A stretch of 64,000 bases of DNA from Bacteroidia bacterium (GTDB lineage: Bacteria; Bacteroidota; Bacteroidia; Flavobacteriales_D; Sanyastnellaceae), in contig JAUICJ010000002.1 of NCBI GenBank assembly GCA_030427925.1, positions 1 to 64,000 on the forward strand. The letters run 5' to 3'. The position numbers and the translations under genes were made by a program. Positions 8,229 through 17,534 of the stretch are shown piece after piece (within the stretch, counting starts at the first letter, position 1; every line of letters begins with the position of its first letter). The notes below the pieces were generated by a model. The model did not search any database, was not told the DNA's origin, and saw only the letters and a program-made list of their open reading frames with translations.

Positions 8229-11200
8229 ATGGTTACCCAACAGACTCCCCCTGCCCCCTACCGCCCGACGCACCAAGTGCGCATTGTCACCGCCGCGAGC
8301 CTGTTCGACGGCCACGACGCGGCCATCAACATCATGCGCCGCATCATGCAGCGTTCCGGCTGCGAGGTCATTCACCTCGGACACGACCGCAGCGTCGATG
8401 AAGTCGTCAACTGCGCGATCCAAGAAGACGCGCAAGGCATTGCCATGACGTCCTACCAAGGCGGGCACATCGAGTACTTCAAGTACATGAAGGACCTGCT
8501 CGACGAGCGCGGAGCCGGGCACATCCGCATTTTCGGTGGCGGTGGCGGCACGATTTTGCCGGAGGAAATCGCGGAATTGCACGCGTACGGCATTGAGCGG
8601 ATTTACCACCCGGACGATGGCCGCGCGATGGGCTTGCAGGGAATGATCAACGACCTCATCGAGCGGGCGGACTTCGCGACGGTGAGCGGGGTGGCGGCGT
8701 TGGACGGCGCGTTGGAACGGCTGGCTGAAGGCCAAACCCGAGACATCGCCCGCTGCATCACGGCGGCAGAAACCGACCCCGAAGGCTTCGGCGCGGCCTT
8801 CTCCCAAGCCCATTCGGAACTGCCCGCCGTGCCCGTCCTTGGCATCACCGGCACGGGGGGTGCGGGCAAGTCCTCCATGGTCGACGAGCTCGTGCGGCGT
8901 TTCCTCCTCGACTTTCCGGACGCCCGGATCGGCCTCATCAGCGTCGACCCCTCCAAGCGCAAAACCGGCGGCGCCCTCCTCGGCGACCGCATCCGCATGA
9001 ACGCCATCCAAAACGGACGGGTCTACATGCGCTCCCTCGCCACGCGCCAATCCAACCTCGCCCTCTCCAAGCACGTCGCCGAAGCGGTGAACGTCCTGAA
9101 AGCCGCGCGGTTCGACCTCATCGTCCTCGAGACTTCCGGCATCGGCCAAAGCGACACGGAAATCATGGACCACAGCGACGTAGCCCTTTACGTCATGACG
9201 CCCGAATTCGGCGCCGCCACCCAACTCGAAAAAATCGACATGCTCGATTTCGCTGACGTGGTGGCCATCAACAAGTTCGACAAACGCGGCGCGCTGGACG
9301 CCATCCGCGACGTGCGCAAGCAGTTCAAGCGCAACCACGACCTGTGGGACGCCGCGGACGAGGACTTGCCCGTGGTAGGCACCATCGCATCCCAGTTCAA
9401 CGACCCGGGGACGAACCGGCTCTACCGAATGGTCATGGACCGGCTGGCGGAGCGCACGGAAACGGACCTTCGTTCCACGTTTGAAGGGCCAATGGACGAC
9501 AGCGAGAAGGTCTTTGTCATCCCGCCGGGCCGGGTGCGCTATTTGAGCGAAATCGCCGAATCGAATCGCGCCTACAACGCATGGGTGGACCAACAAGCCG
9601 AGCGGGCGGGAACGCTCCAGGCCTTGCGCGTCGCAGCGGAGGCCCTTTCAGAAACCGACCGCGGAGCCGTGCTGGCACGGGCCGAGGAACTCACCATGGA
9701 AATCGACCCGAAGAATTTGGTTTGGCTCGAAAAGTGGCCGGAACTCCGGGATCGGTATCGGGCGGCGATTTTCAGCTTTCAAGTCAGGGACAAGCAAATT
9801 GACGTTGAAACCACCACGGAAAGCCTGTCTCACCAGCGCATTCCAAAGGTCAGCGTGCCCCGTTTATCCGGCTGGAAGGACTTGCTGCGGTGGGCGCTAC
9901 AAGAGAACTTGCCCGGGGCCTTCCCTTACACGGCGGGCATTTATCCGTTCAAGCGCCAAGGCGAAGACCCGACGCGCATGTTCGCCGGTGAAGGGGGGCC
10001 GGAACGAACGAACAAGCGGTTCCATTACGTTTCGTTGGGCATGCCCGCCAAGCGGCTCTCGACCGCGTTCGACAGCGTGACGTTGTACGGGCGCGACCCG
10101 GACCCGCGCCCGGACATTTACGGCAAGGTCGGCAACAGCGGTGTGAGCGTCTGCAGCCTCGACGACGCGAAGAAGCTCTACAGCGGATTCGATTTGTGCG
10201 ACCCGGCGACCTCGGTTTCGATGACCATCAACGGCCCTGCGCCCATGATGCTCGGATTCTTTTTGAACGCGGCCATCGACCAACAGTGCGAGCGGTTCAT
10301 CCGGGAACACGGGTTGGAAGAACGCGTCGAATCCGCGCTCAAGGCCCGTTGGGAGGACCGCGGTTTGCCGCGCCCGAAGTACGAAGGAGCCCTGCCGGAA
10401 GGCAACGACGGATTGGGGTTGCTGTTGCTGGGAATTACCGGAGACGAAATCCTCGAACCATCGGATTATGAGCGGATTAAGGCCTACGCCCTCCACAACG
10501 TTCGAGGAACCGTTCAGGCGGACATCCTGAAAGAAGACCAAGCGCAGAACACCTGCATCTTCTCCACGGAATTTGCGCTGCGTCTCATGGGCGACGTGCA
10601 GCAAAGTTTCATCGATCGGGGCGTGCGGAACTTTTATTCCGTTTCGATCAGCGGCTACCACATTGCCGAAGCGGGTGCCAACCCCATCACGCAACTCGCC
10701 TTCACGCTGGCCAACGGCTTCACCTACGTCGAGTACTATTTGAGCCGAGGGATGAACATCGACCAGTTCGGCCCCAACTTGAGCTTCTTCTTCTCGAACG
10801 GCATCGATCCGGAGTACGCGGTGATCGGGCGGGTGGCGAGGCGGATTTGGGCCAAAGCCTTGCGCGAAAAATACGGGGCCTCCCCGCGCGCGCAGATGCT
10901 CAAATACCACATCCAAACGTCCGGCCGCAGCTTGCACGCTCAGGAAATCGACTTCAACGACATCCGCACCACGCTGCAAGCGCTCTACGCCATTTACGAC
11001 AACTGCAACTCCTTGCACACCAATGCGTTCGACGAGGCCATCACCACCCCGACCGAACACAGCGTGCGGCGGGCGATGGCCATCCAGCTCATCATCAACA
11101 AGGAGCTCGGACTCGCGAAGAACGAAAACCCGTTGCAAGGGTCGTTCATCATTGAGGAGTTGACGGATCTCGTGGAAGAAGCGGTGCTGACGGAATTCGA

Positions 11201-11603
11201 CCGGATCACGGAGCGCGGAGGCGTGCTCGGGGCGATGGAAACCATGTACCAGCGCTCCCGGATCCAAGAAGAGAGCTTGCACTACGAAATGCTGAAGCAC
11301 ACCGGGGAATATCCGATCATCGGGGTCAACACCTTCCTTTCAAAAGAGGGGTCGCCGACCATCGTGCCCGGGGAGGTCATCCGGGCGACGGAAGCCGAGA
11401 AAGCGGTGCAGTTGCAGAATGTGGAGGCGCTGCGGAGTGCCTTTGCCGAGCGCGCAGATGCCGCCGTACAGGAAGTGCAGCACGCCGCGGTGAGCGGAGG
11501 CAACGTGTTCGAGGCGCTGCTGGAGGCCTGCAAGGTCACGTCACTCGGGCGGTTAACCGATGCGTTGTTTGAGGTGGGCGGGGCCTACCGGCGCAACATG
11601 TGA
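8229..11603 (+). CDS. icmF: Fused isobutyryl-CoA mutase (IcmF): B12-binding domain, G-protein chaperone and mutase in one chain
   Basis: IcmF interconverts isobutyryl-CoA and n-butyryl-CoA by an adenosylcobalamin radical rearrangement. The 1124-residue chain matches the family length and order. First comes a B12-binding domain with DGHDAA (27-32; His29 is the likely lower cobalt ligand). Next is a MeaB-like GTPase with P-loop GTGGAGKS (208-215) and NKFDKRG, then the large mutase barrel. Two residues separate this family from methylmalonyl-CoA mutase: Phe585 in RMFAGEG where that enzyme has Tyr, and Gln773 in AQNTC where it has Arg. Both are the isobutyryl type. ATG 8229 is used; the frame runs open much further upstream, antisense-like over the DUF3089 gene. 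The stop overlaps the next start (TGATG). Confidence 0.95.
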   Translation: MVTQQTPPAPYRPTHQVRIVTAASLFDGHDAAINIMRRIMQRSGCEVIHLGHDRSVDEVVNCAIQEDAQGIAMTSYQGGHIEYFKYMKDLLDERGAGHIRIFGGGGGTILPEEIAELHAYGIERIYHPDDGRAMGLQGMINDLIERADFATVSGVAALDGALERLAEGQTRDIARCITAAETDPEGFGAAFSQAHSELPAVPVLGITGTGGAGKSSMVDELVRRFLLDFPDARIGLISVDPSKRKTGGALLGDRIRMNAIQNGRVYMRSLATRQSNLALSKHVAEAVNVLKAARFDLIVLETSGIGQSDTEIMDHSDVALYVMTPEFGAATQLEKIDMLDFADVVAINKFDKRGALDAIRDVRKQFKRNHDLWDAADEDLPVVGTIASQFNDPGTNRLYRMVMDRLAERTETDLRSTFEGPMDDSEKVFVIPPGRVRYLSEIAESNRAYNAWVDQQAERAGTLQALRVAAEALSETDRGAVLARAEELTMEIDPKNLVWLEKWPELRDRYRAAIFSFQVRDKQIDVETTTESLSHQRIPKVSVPRLSGWKDLLRWALQENLPGAFPYTAGIYPFKRQGEDPTRMFAGEGGPERTNKRFHYVSLGMPAKRLSTAFDSVTLYGRDPDPRPDIYGKVGNSGVSVCSLDDAKKLYSGFDLCDPATSVSMTINGPAPMMLGFFLNAAIDQQCERFIREHGLEERVESALKARWEDRGLPRPKYEGALPEGNDGLGLLLLGITGDEILEPSDYERIKAYALHNVRGTVQADILKEDQAQNTCIFSTEFALRLMGDVQQSFIDRGVRNFYSVSISGYHIAEAGANPITQLAFTLANGFTYVEYYLSRGMNIDQFGPNLSFFFSNGIDPEYAVIGRVARRIWAKALREKYGASPRAQMLKYHIQTSGRSLHAQEIDFNDIRTTLQALYAIYDNCNSLHTNAFDEAITTPTEHSVRRAMAIQLIINKELGLAKNENPLQGSFIIEELTDLVEEAVLTEFDRITERGGVLGAMETMYQRSRIQEESLHYEMLKHTGEYPIIGVNTFLSKEGSPTIVPGEVIRATEAEKAVQLQNVEALRSAFAERADAAVQEVQHAAVSGGNVFEALLEACKVTSLGRLTDALFEVGGAYRRNM

Positions 11604-12463
11604 TGGGCGGACCGTACGCCGGCATTGCGTGGATGTTGCTCGCGACGGTGTTGTACACCTCGGCGAACTTGTGCGTCAAGGCGTTGGGGCATTTGCCGAC
11701 GGAGGAACTGGTGTTTTTGCGATCGGTGGTGTCGTTGGTGTTGGCGGGCGGTTGGTTGCTGGCGAAGGGCAAGCCGCTGCTGGGGTACAACCGGCGCTGG
11801 TTGCTGGTGCGCGGCGTATTCGGGACCATCGGGCTGGCCGCGTTTTTTCATACGATCCGACACATTCCATTGGCTTCGGCGACGGTCATCCAATACCTCT
11901 CTCCGATCTTCACGGTGCTGTTGGCGCGGCGGTACGATGGGCAGCAAGCGATGCGACCGGTGCAGTGGGGGTTGTTTGGGTTGGCGTTCGTGGGGGTGCT
12001 GATGGTCAAGGGGTTCGATGCGCGGGTGAGTTGGTTTTACCTGGCGCTGGGCGTGGTGAGCGCGGCGGCGGCGGGGGTGGCATATTTGGCGACCATGAAA
12101 TGCCGGGATACGGACCATCCGGTGGGCGTGGTGATTTGGTTTCACTTGGTGGCGGTGCCGGTTTCGGGGTCGCTGACCGCGTTCACGTGGGTGCCGCCGG
12201 TGGGGTGGGAATGGGGAATGGCGTTGGCCGTGGGCCTGTTGAGCATTGTAGCCCAAATCGCGATGACCTTTGCCCTCCATCAAGGCCAAGCCAGCACCAT
12301 CATGCCCTTCAAATACGTGGGGGCCGTGCTCGCCTTCCTCAGCGGGCTCTTCCTCTTCGACGAGCGCCTGAACGGCTACGCGCTGGCCGGCATTGGCCTT
12401 GTCATCGTGGCCGTGACGCTCAACACGCTGCTCAAGCGGCGGCCTTCACCAGCGGCCGGCTGA
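11603..12463 (+). CDS. EamA/DMT-family inner-membrane exporter
   Basis: A 286-residue hydrophobic protein with about ten membrane segments arranged as two EamA halves. Family-like stretches include LCVKALGHLPTEELVFLRS after the first helix, IPLASATVIQYLSPIF around residue 91, and a second-half segment ending FKYVGAVLAFLSGLFLFDE. Members export amino acids or other small metabolites; the substrate cannot be read from sequence. It is coupled to icmF by a TGATG overlap, so the two may be co-transcribed. Its 3' end overlaps the convergent small membrane-protein gene by 32 bp. Confidence 0.9.
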   Translation: MGGPYAGIAWMLLATVLYTSANLCVKALGHLPTEELVFLRSVVSLVLAGGWLLAKGKPLLGYNRRWLLVRGVFGTIGLAAFFHTIRHIPLASATVIQYLSPIFTVLLARRYDGQQAMRPVQWGLFGLAFVGVLMVKGFDARVSWFYLALGVVSAAAAGVAYLATMKCRDTDHPVGVVIWFHLVAVPVSGSLTAFTWVPPVGWEWGMALAVGLLSIVAQIAMTFALHQGQASTIMPFKYVGAVLAFLSGLFLFDERLNGYALAGIGLVIVAVTLNTLLKRRPSPAAG

Positions 12464-12857
12464 CGAGGTAGGCCAGCGGGATGTACCCGACGAGGTCCAC
12501 GGCTTCGAGCCAAAACGGCGCGGGCAACAGGGCGTTGTTGGCGATGCCACCGATGGTGAACCACGCGCCCATCACCACGCCCGGCCAAACCTGCCGCCGC
12601 CCCGAAGCCAACACGGCGGTGATGGCCCCCAACACGGTCCCACCCCAATGCGAAACCAGCACCGCCAGCATCGGACCGAGGGGCATCGCCGACATGAACT
12701 GCTCCAAGGCCTGCGGGTTCGCCGGCATTTCGTTGAGGCTGAATTCCGGCCACATCACGCCCGACAACAGGTGCAAGCCCATCATGGAAAACGAGCCGAC
12801 AAAGATGGCGAGCACAAAAACAGCGAGGTACTTTAAAATCAGGGTGAACGTGTTCAT
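12432..12857 (-). CDS. Small four-helix membrane protein, function unknown
   Basis: A 141-residue protein with about four predicted membrane segments (residues ~7-33, 58-82, 88-107 and 118-135). It has no recognisable signature. Its ATG overlaps the stop of the aminotransferase gene as ATGA, so it is the last gene of the minus-strand train that begins with the lysyl oxidase. Its 3' end runs 32 bp into the EamA gene on the other strand. It could be a membrane partner of the preceding enzymes, but nothing in the sequence shows that. Confidence 0.75.
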   Translation of the reverse strand: MNTFTLILKYLAVFVLAIFVGSFSMMGLHLLSGVMWPEFSLNEMPANPQALEQFMSAMPLGPMLAVLVSHWGGTVLGAITAVLASGRRQVWPGVVMGAWFTIGGIANNALLPAPFWLEAVDLVGYIPLAYLVSRPLVKAAA

Positions 12858-13753
12858 GAGTCCAGGCTTCGGGCAGTCTGTAAAATGGAGGATTCGTAGC
12901 GTTGTTGAAGGCGATGCGTCAGCGGCCCCTGCCCCGGTATGGACCGGCCATCGACCTCGATGACGTGCGCGAGGGCGCCCATCGTTCCGGTCGTGAACGC
13001 CTCGTCGGCGGTGTACAGTTCCGACAAGGACAGGTCGCGCTCCGCCGCCGGAATGCCGAGTTCACGAGCGAGCTGCAGCACATAGCCGCGCGTGATGCCC
13101 GGGAGGCACGCTGTGGGCCGCGGCGTGAGCAACTCCCCGTCCCGAACAAGGAACAGGTTCGTCGCATTCGTTTCCGCGAGGAATCCCCGCTCGTCGAGCA
13201 TGACTGCATCGTCCGCGCCGGCCACGTTGGCCTCGATCTTCGCGAGGATGTTGTTGAGCAGGTTCGCGTGGTGGATCTTCGAATCGAGGAACGACGGCGC
13301 ATTGCGGCGGGTGGATGCCGTGATGAGCCGAATGCCTTCGCTGCCGTAGACGTAGCCCTTGTACTCCGGAAGCACGATGAGGGTCGGGCCGAAGGTGTTG
13401 AGCCGCGGATCCATGCCGCTGGTCTGCTTGCGCCCGCGGGTGAGGGTCAATCGGATGTGCACGCCGTCGGTCATGCCGTTCGCTTCGAGGGTGGACTTGA
13501 CCGCGTGCCAAACCGCGTCCTCCGTCGGCACTTCAGCGAATGCCAATGCCCGAGCGGAGTCCCGCAACCGCTTCACGTGCTCGCTCCATTGGACCACCGC
13601 TCCCGATCGAACGCGCAGCCCCTCCCACACCGCATCGCCTCCTTGCACCGCGCTGTCCAGCACGTGCACCCGCGCCTCCTCGCGCGCCACCAAACCGTTG
13701 ACCCAGACCTGCGTCCCCTCATTCCGAGGATCGGGTAGATTCCATTTCGCCAT
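12854..13753 (-). CDS. Class IV aminotransferase (branched-chain / D-amino-acid aminotransferase fold)
   Basis: A PLP enzyme of fold type IV, 299 residues. The PLP lysine is Lys159 in LDSKIHHANLLNN. The phosphate-side motifs EAN-to-N (FLAETNATNLFLV, ~185) and PGITRGYVLQLA (~210) are in place, as is TGTMGAL near the end. The set resembles BCAT and related enzymes; whether it acts on branched-chain amino acids, D-amino acids or aminodeoxychorismate cannot be fixed. ATG 13753 gives MAKWN; a TTG three codons earlier is less likely. It follows the sulfotransferase stop by 10 bp and overlaps the next gene as ATGA, so co-transcription is likely. Confidence 0.88.
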   Translation of the reverse strand: MAKWNLPDPRNEGTQVWVNGLVAREEARVHVLDSAVQGGDAVWEGLRVRSGAVVQWSEHVKRLRDSARALAFAEVPTEDAVWHAVKSTLEANGMTDGVHIRLTLTRGRKQTSGMDPRLNTFGPTLIVLPEYKGYVYGSEGIRLITASTRRNAPSFLDSKIHHANLLNNILAKIEANVAGADDAVMLDERGFLAETNATNLFLVRDGELLTPRPTACLPGITRGYVLQLARELGIPAAERDLSLSELYTADEAFTTGTMGALAHVIEVDGRSIPGQGPLTHRLQQRYESSILQTARSLDS

Positions 13754-13763
13754 GGGCGGCAAG

Positions 13764-14480
13764 TTAATTCATCGCGTGCGCCTTCAACACGTCATGGTGC
13801 GGGCGGCATTCGGCTACCAGCGCCTGTTCGGCTGGGGTGAGCTCCGGGGCTGGCGGCAAGGACGCGCCGTGTTTCCAGCCGGACGAAGCGTGGACGTTGG
13901 CGTACCAGTATTTGGCCCAAACCCCGTCCTCCTTCCTCGGCCCCGGCTCCCACGCCATCATCCCCGGCTCCCACGCCCAACCGCACGCCGTGCACAGCGC
14001 CCGCAAGCCCGCTTCCGGATCCACCACCAGCCGATCGCTGTCCAGCACGAACACCGGCCAGCCGCGCCGCCGGCATTCCGCCCACCACCAGGCCTGCCAT
14101 GCACAGCCCAAATCCTCCAACGTCGGTTCCACCCCCCCGTTCCGGTAGCTCGCCACCACAGCGGACGGTTCCCGCACGAGCAACACGTGCACGTGCTCCG
14201 CAAACACCTCAGGCGCCCAGCCCCTGAGGTGGCAGGCCATGTGCTTCAGGAACACATCGCGTCCAACACGCGGCTGCAGCAGGGGCAACAACGCCCACGG
14301 GTCGGTCGCTTGAACCGAGAGGACCTCCTGGCGCGACGGCCGTGCAGCCCCACTCAGCGCGAGGTAGTGCCCGAACAACGGCTCGTCCACCACCTCAACG
14401 TCAGCGCGTTGCGCCACGGAATACATCAGCGCCGTCGAGCGGTTGCGCGGTCCCGACCACAGCGAGACAACACGCCCCAT
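13764..14480 (-). CDS. P-loop sulfotransferase-family protein
   Basis: A 238-residue cytoplasmic protein starting MGRVVSLWSGPRNRSTALMYS. The SGPRNRST segment (about 9-16) is the 5'-phosphosulfate-binding loop of sulfotransferases, and DEPLFGHYL and VHVLLVREPSAVVASY (about 105-120, the 3'-phosphate-binding R-x7-S region) follow in the expected order. PAPS is therefore the likely donor; the acceptor is unknown. ATG 14480 is chosen because it overlaps the CotH-protein stop as ATGA and starts exactly at the conserved region; the longer upstream frame is a shadow. Adjacent class IV aminotransferase and exported kinase-like and oxidase genes suggest a shared modification task. Confidence 0.82.
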   Translation of the reverse strand: MGRVVSLWSGPRNRSTALMYSVAQRADVEVVDEPLFGHYLALSGAARPSRQEVLSVQATDPWALLPLLQPRVGRDVFLKHMACHLRGWAPEVFAEHVHVLLVREPSAVVASYRNGGVEPTLEDLGCAWQAWWWAECRRRGWPVFVLDSDRLVVDPEAGLRALCTACGWAWEPGMMAWEPGPRKEDGVWAKYWYANVHASSGWKHGASLPPAPELTPAEQALVAECRPHHDVLKAHAMN

Positions 14481-17400
14481 CAGCGGATGACCTGAATGAA
14501 GCCCGAGCGCTCCTCCGGAGCATCCTTGTGCGCGGACTGCAACCGCAAGTGGTACTGGTAGATGCCATCCGGGACGTAGTGCCCCCCGCCCTGATGTTCC
14601 CCGAGCCAAGGCTGGGTCGGATCTTCCGATTCGAACACGGTTTCCCCCCACCGATTGAAAACGCGGAGGCGGTAGTTCTCCGTTAATATGGCCTCGCCCA
14701 CAGGCAAGAACGCGTCGTTCATTCCGTCGTTGTTGGGCGAGAACGCCGTCGGCACATAGATCGCGAATTCAATGGGCGTGAAGTGCGCCGTCAGGACATC
14801 GGATTCCTCGATGTTGAACGCCACCTCGCGCTCCTGTGGCCCCGGGAACGGGTTCGCCTGCTCGCTCGTCCACCGATCGAACACCCAGTTGGGCTCGGGC
14901 GTCGCTGTGGCGTCCAGCGCGCCGATGGGCTCCAATCCGCCCGACCATTCGGACATCGTGCTGATGCCGCCCTCCAACAACACCGTGCCGGCTCCAGCGG
15001 GTTCCACCTTCACCGTCACTTCGATGTGCTGGATGACTTCAAAGTGAGCCGTAATCGTATCGGGTTCGTTCACGAAAATGGTGCCCGGTGAACTCGTCGC
15101 CGAAGGCGAAACGTTCAACCCCGTGGTGGTCCAACCTGTGAACACGTGCCACTCGTCCACGCCTTGCGCAGCGATGCTATGATAGCCCGCATCGGTCAGC
15201 TGACTTGCCGGGTAGGAGGCGAAGGGGATTCCGTCGAGCAAGATTTGGCCTGCACCTGCTGGTTCCACTTGGAACACCAGCATTTCTGGGTCCAAATCCG
15301 TTGCAAAATGGGCAATCAACGTCACATCACCCATCAGCTCAAAGCCCAACTCCGGGTTCTCCGGATCGAGCAACTCCACGTCGCCTTCGACGACCTCCCA
15401 AAACAAAAACGGCAAGGCGTTGCCCACATCAGCGGTCAGCGTCAACGGCAAGCCCACGAAGTAAATCCCATTGAACGGGGAAGCGGACTGGTTGATGGTC
15501 ACCGTGTTCACCTCCACCTCGCCGATTCCGTCGATGAGCACCGTCACCGTCGCGGATTCCACGTCGTAGCAATCCTCCATGCCGCTCACCAACGTGGAAG
15601 CACACCGGTCGTCAATGAAGTCGTGGATTTCCTGAACGTTCGCTTCCCATTGGGCGAGGTTTCCGCCCCAACGCTGGATGTGGCGTGGCATTTCGGGCTC
15701 GATGACCGCGATCATGGAGTCGAGTGCCCAATGCATGTAGTCGCAGCTGAAGTACGTGTTGCTCAAGTCCGCATAGCGGTTGATGTACAGGGCCCAAAAA
15801 TCTTCGTTCTCCAGCAAGGCGTTGAGCACGGGGACGTGGCCTTGGCCTCCTGGGTTGCCGAGGCTTTCCGGGTTGCACGGATCGGCATCCGGTTGCTGGG
15901 AGGGAACACCGGTGTAGTTCGCACCGTGCCCGAAGGTGTTGTCCATGTCCCACAGCGCATAGCGCCACCGCTTGGCATCACCGTCCGGATGGCGGCCACG
16001 CCACCAAGCGGTGTTCCAATTGAGCCAGTCGGCGCACACCACGTAGGAGTTCATCACGAAGTAGTCGATGAGGCTCATGGGATTCAGCACGCTCACGACG
16101 TAGTCGTAATTCGCGGGATCCGTCATGTCCTGCGTGGTGACGAAATTCACCAAGGTGTTCCAATCGGCCACCGAGCCGTATTCCTCCCACGTGCCCCCCC
16201 ACGTCTTGATGAAGTCCACGAAGTGCCGCGGTTGGTCATAGTATTCGGTGGTAAAGTCCAAATCATCCACCTTCTCCCGGTACTCGTAAACGCCCCAATA
16301 CTCACCGTTCAAGTAAACGATGCACGATTCGTTCGTGCGCTCATCGAGGTGCAGGTCGGCGAGGTGACTCAGGGTTTGCACGTAGGCGTCGCGGATGTGC
16401 CCTCCACCCGAAGACGGGTAGTTGTCGTTTGCAGCGGCTTTGAAAATGAGGCGCTGGTAGGCGTCCCGCTGCTTGACGTGAAACAAGGGGGCCTCAACGG
16501 CATAGCTGTAGCCCATTTCATCGCGGGAGACGTAATCGAAGCCTTTCTGAGGATAGGCGTTCGAGTCGTTGCCGTGTTCGTTGCTGTCGCCCGTGGCTTC
16601 GCACCAAAACGTGCCATCGGGATGAAAGAATTCGACGTGAGCCGGTTCATCGACGCCTCCCCCCCATCCTCCGGGCCAAGCGCCATCCTCTTGACCGTTC
16701 CCGGAAACGGAAACGACGATCATGTCGTGCACGTCGTTGCCCACGAAGTAGGTGTTCGTCGCAATGAAACTCGTGGCCATCGCCCCAGAAGGATCGAAGG
16801 CCGCCGCGCGAATGACCGTCGTCGCGTTCACCGCAATCGGCCCCGCATACAACGTGCTGGTCGCCGTCGGCGCATACCCGTTCGTCGTGTACCGAATTTC
16901 CAACCCAGCCGCTCCATCGAGGGCCACGGTCGTCCCTGCTGCGACCACCCCTGCCTCCACCGAAAAGGACGGCGTGGGAGCGTAACCGCTGTAGTACGTG
17001 CCTCCGTTGGAGGCATTGGGCGTCGGGGTGGCGCACACCACCCAATTGTTGCTCCCATCCACGTCGCGGGACCAACTGTGGTCCGCTTGATTCGGCGTCC
17101 AGTCCACGCCAAACGTGTGCTGCTCCAAAATCGCTCCGGATGGATCGGCAAAAACGATGGACTCGCCTGCGGTTTGGCGGATCTTGAAATTGGTGTTCAA
17201 GTTGCCCCCCGCATACAGGTTCGCAGGAACCTCGCCTTCTGCGGAACACATCACCATCAGATAACCGCCTGCGTTCACCTGCGTGCCCGCCGGGATCTCA
17301 AATTTCGTCGCGTCGGCGGGATCGTCACTCAAAAAGTAACCGCCCAAATCCACCGCCGCACCCGTGGGGTTGTAGAACTCCACGAAATCCTCGTTGTCCC

Positions 17401-17518
17401 CACCGATTCCGAGCGAATAGTTCGCTGCAGAAAACTCGTTGATCACGACTTGGCCCATGACGCCATTCAGGGAGCCAAGTGCACAACACCACGCAAGCAA
17501 GAGAGCAGAACGCTTCAT
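14480..17518 (-). CDS. Secreted lamin-tail / CotH-kinase protein with T9SS type B sorting domain
   Basis: A 1012-residue exported protein. Order: signal peptide (1-22, cleavage near VMGQ); lamin-tail domain (~23-130, VVINEFSAAN start); chitobiase C-terminal-like domain (~165-255); CotH kinase domain (~260-600); three InlB-like beta repeats each ending in an AHF motif (~680-910); and a gliding-type type B sorting domain (FSPNNDGMNDAF, ~925 to the end). In CotH, the candidate catalytic acids are present: Asp497 in CADWLNWN and Asp524/Asp526 in LWDMDNTFG. Bacillus CotH is a secreted-protein serine kinase, so activity is plausible here but untested. It begins 16 bp after the lysyl-oxidase stop and overlaps the sulfotransferase start. 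Confidence 0.92.
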   Translation of the reverse strand: MKRSALLLAWCCALGSLNGVMGQVVINEFSAANYSLGIGGDNEDFVEFYNPTGAAVDLGGYFLSDDPADATKFEIPAGTQVNAGGYLMVMCSAEGEVPANLYAGGNLNTNFKIRQTAGESIVFADPSGAILEQHTFGVDWTPNQADHSWSRDVDGSNNWVVCATPTPNASNGGTYYSGYAPTPSFSVEAGVVAAGTTVALDGAAGLEIRYTTNGYAPTATSTLYAGPIAVNATTVIRAAAFDPSGAMATSFIATNTYFVGNDVHDMIVVSVSGNGQEDGAWPGGWGGGVDEPAHVEFFHPDGTFWCEATGDSNEHGNDSNAYPQKGFDYVSRDEMGYSYAVEAPLFHVKQRDAYQRLIFKAAANDNYPSSGGGHIRDAYVQTLSHLADLHLDERTNESCIVYLNGEYWGVYEYREKVDDLDFTTEYYDQPRHFVDFIKTWGGTWEEYGSVADWNTLVNFVTTQDMTDPANYDYVVSVLNPMSLIDYFVMNSYVVCADWLNWNTAWWRGRHPDGDAKRWRYALWDMDNTFGHGANYTGVPSQQPDADPCNPESLGNPGGQGHVPVLNALLENEDFWALYINRYADLSNTYFSCDYMHWALDSMIAVIEPEMPRHIQRWGGNLAQWEANVQEIHDFIDDRCASTLVSGMEDCYDVESATVTVLIDGIGEVEVNTVTINQSASPFNGIYFVGLPLTLTADVGNALPFLFWEVVEGDVELLDPENPELGFELMGDVTLIAHFATDLDPEMLVFQVEPAGAGQILLDGIPFASYPASQLTDAGYHSIAAQGVDEWHVFTGWTTTGLNVSPSATSSPGTIFVNEPDTITAHFEVIQHIEVTVKVEPAGAGTVLLEGGISTMSEWSGGLEPIGALDATATPEPNWVFDRWTSEQANPFPGPQEREVAFNIEESDVLTAHFTPIEFAIYVPTAFSPNNDGMNDAFLPVGEAILTENYRLRVFNRWGETVFESEDPTQPWLGEHQGGGHYVPDGIYQYHLRLQSAHKDAPEERSGFIQVIR

Positions 17519-17534
17519 TTCAATGGATTCTAAA

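Noticed and set aside
15146-17533. 795-codon open frame antisense to the CotH protein
   Set aside because: Shadow of the CotH frame; His/Arg/Val-rich without motifs.
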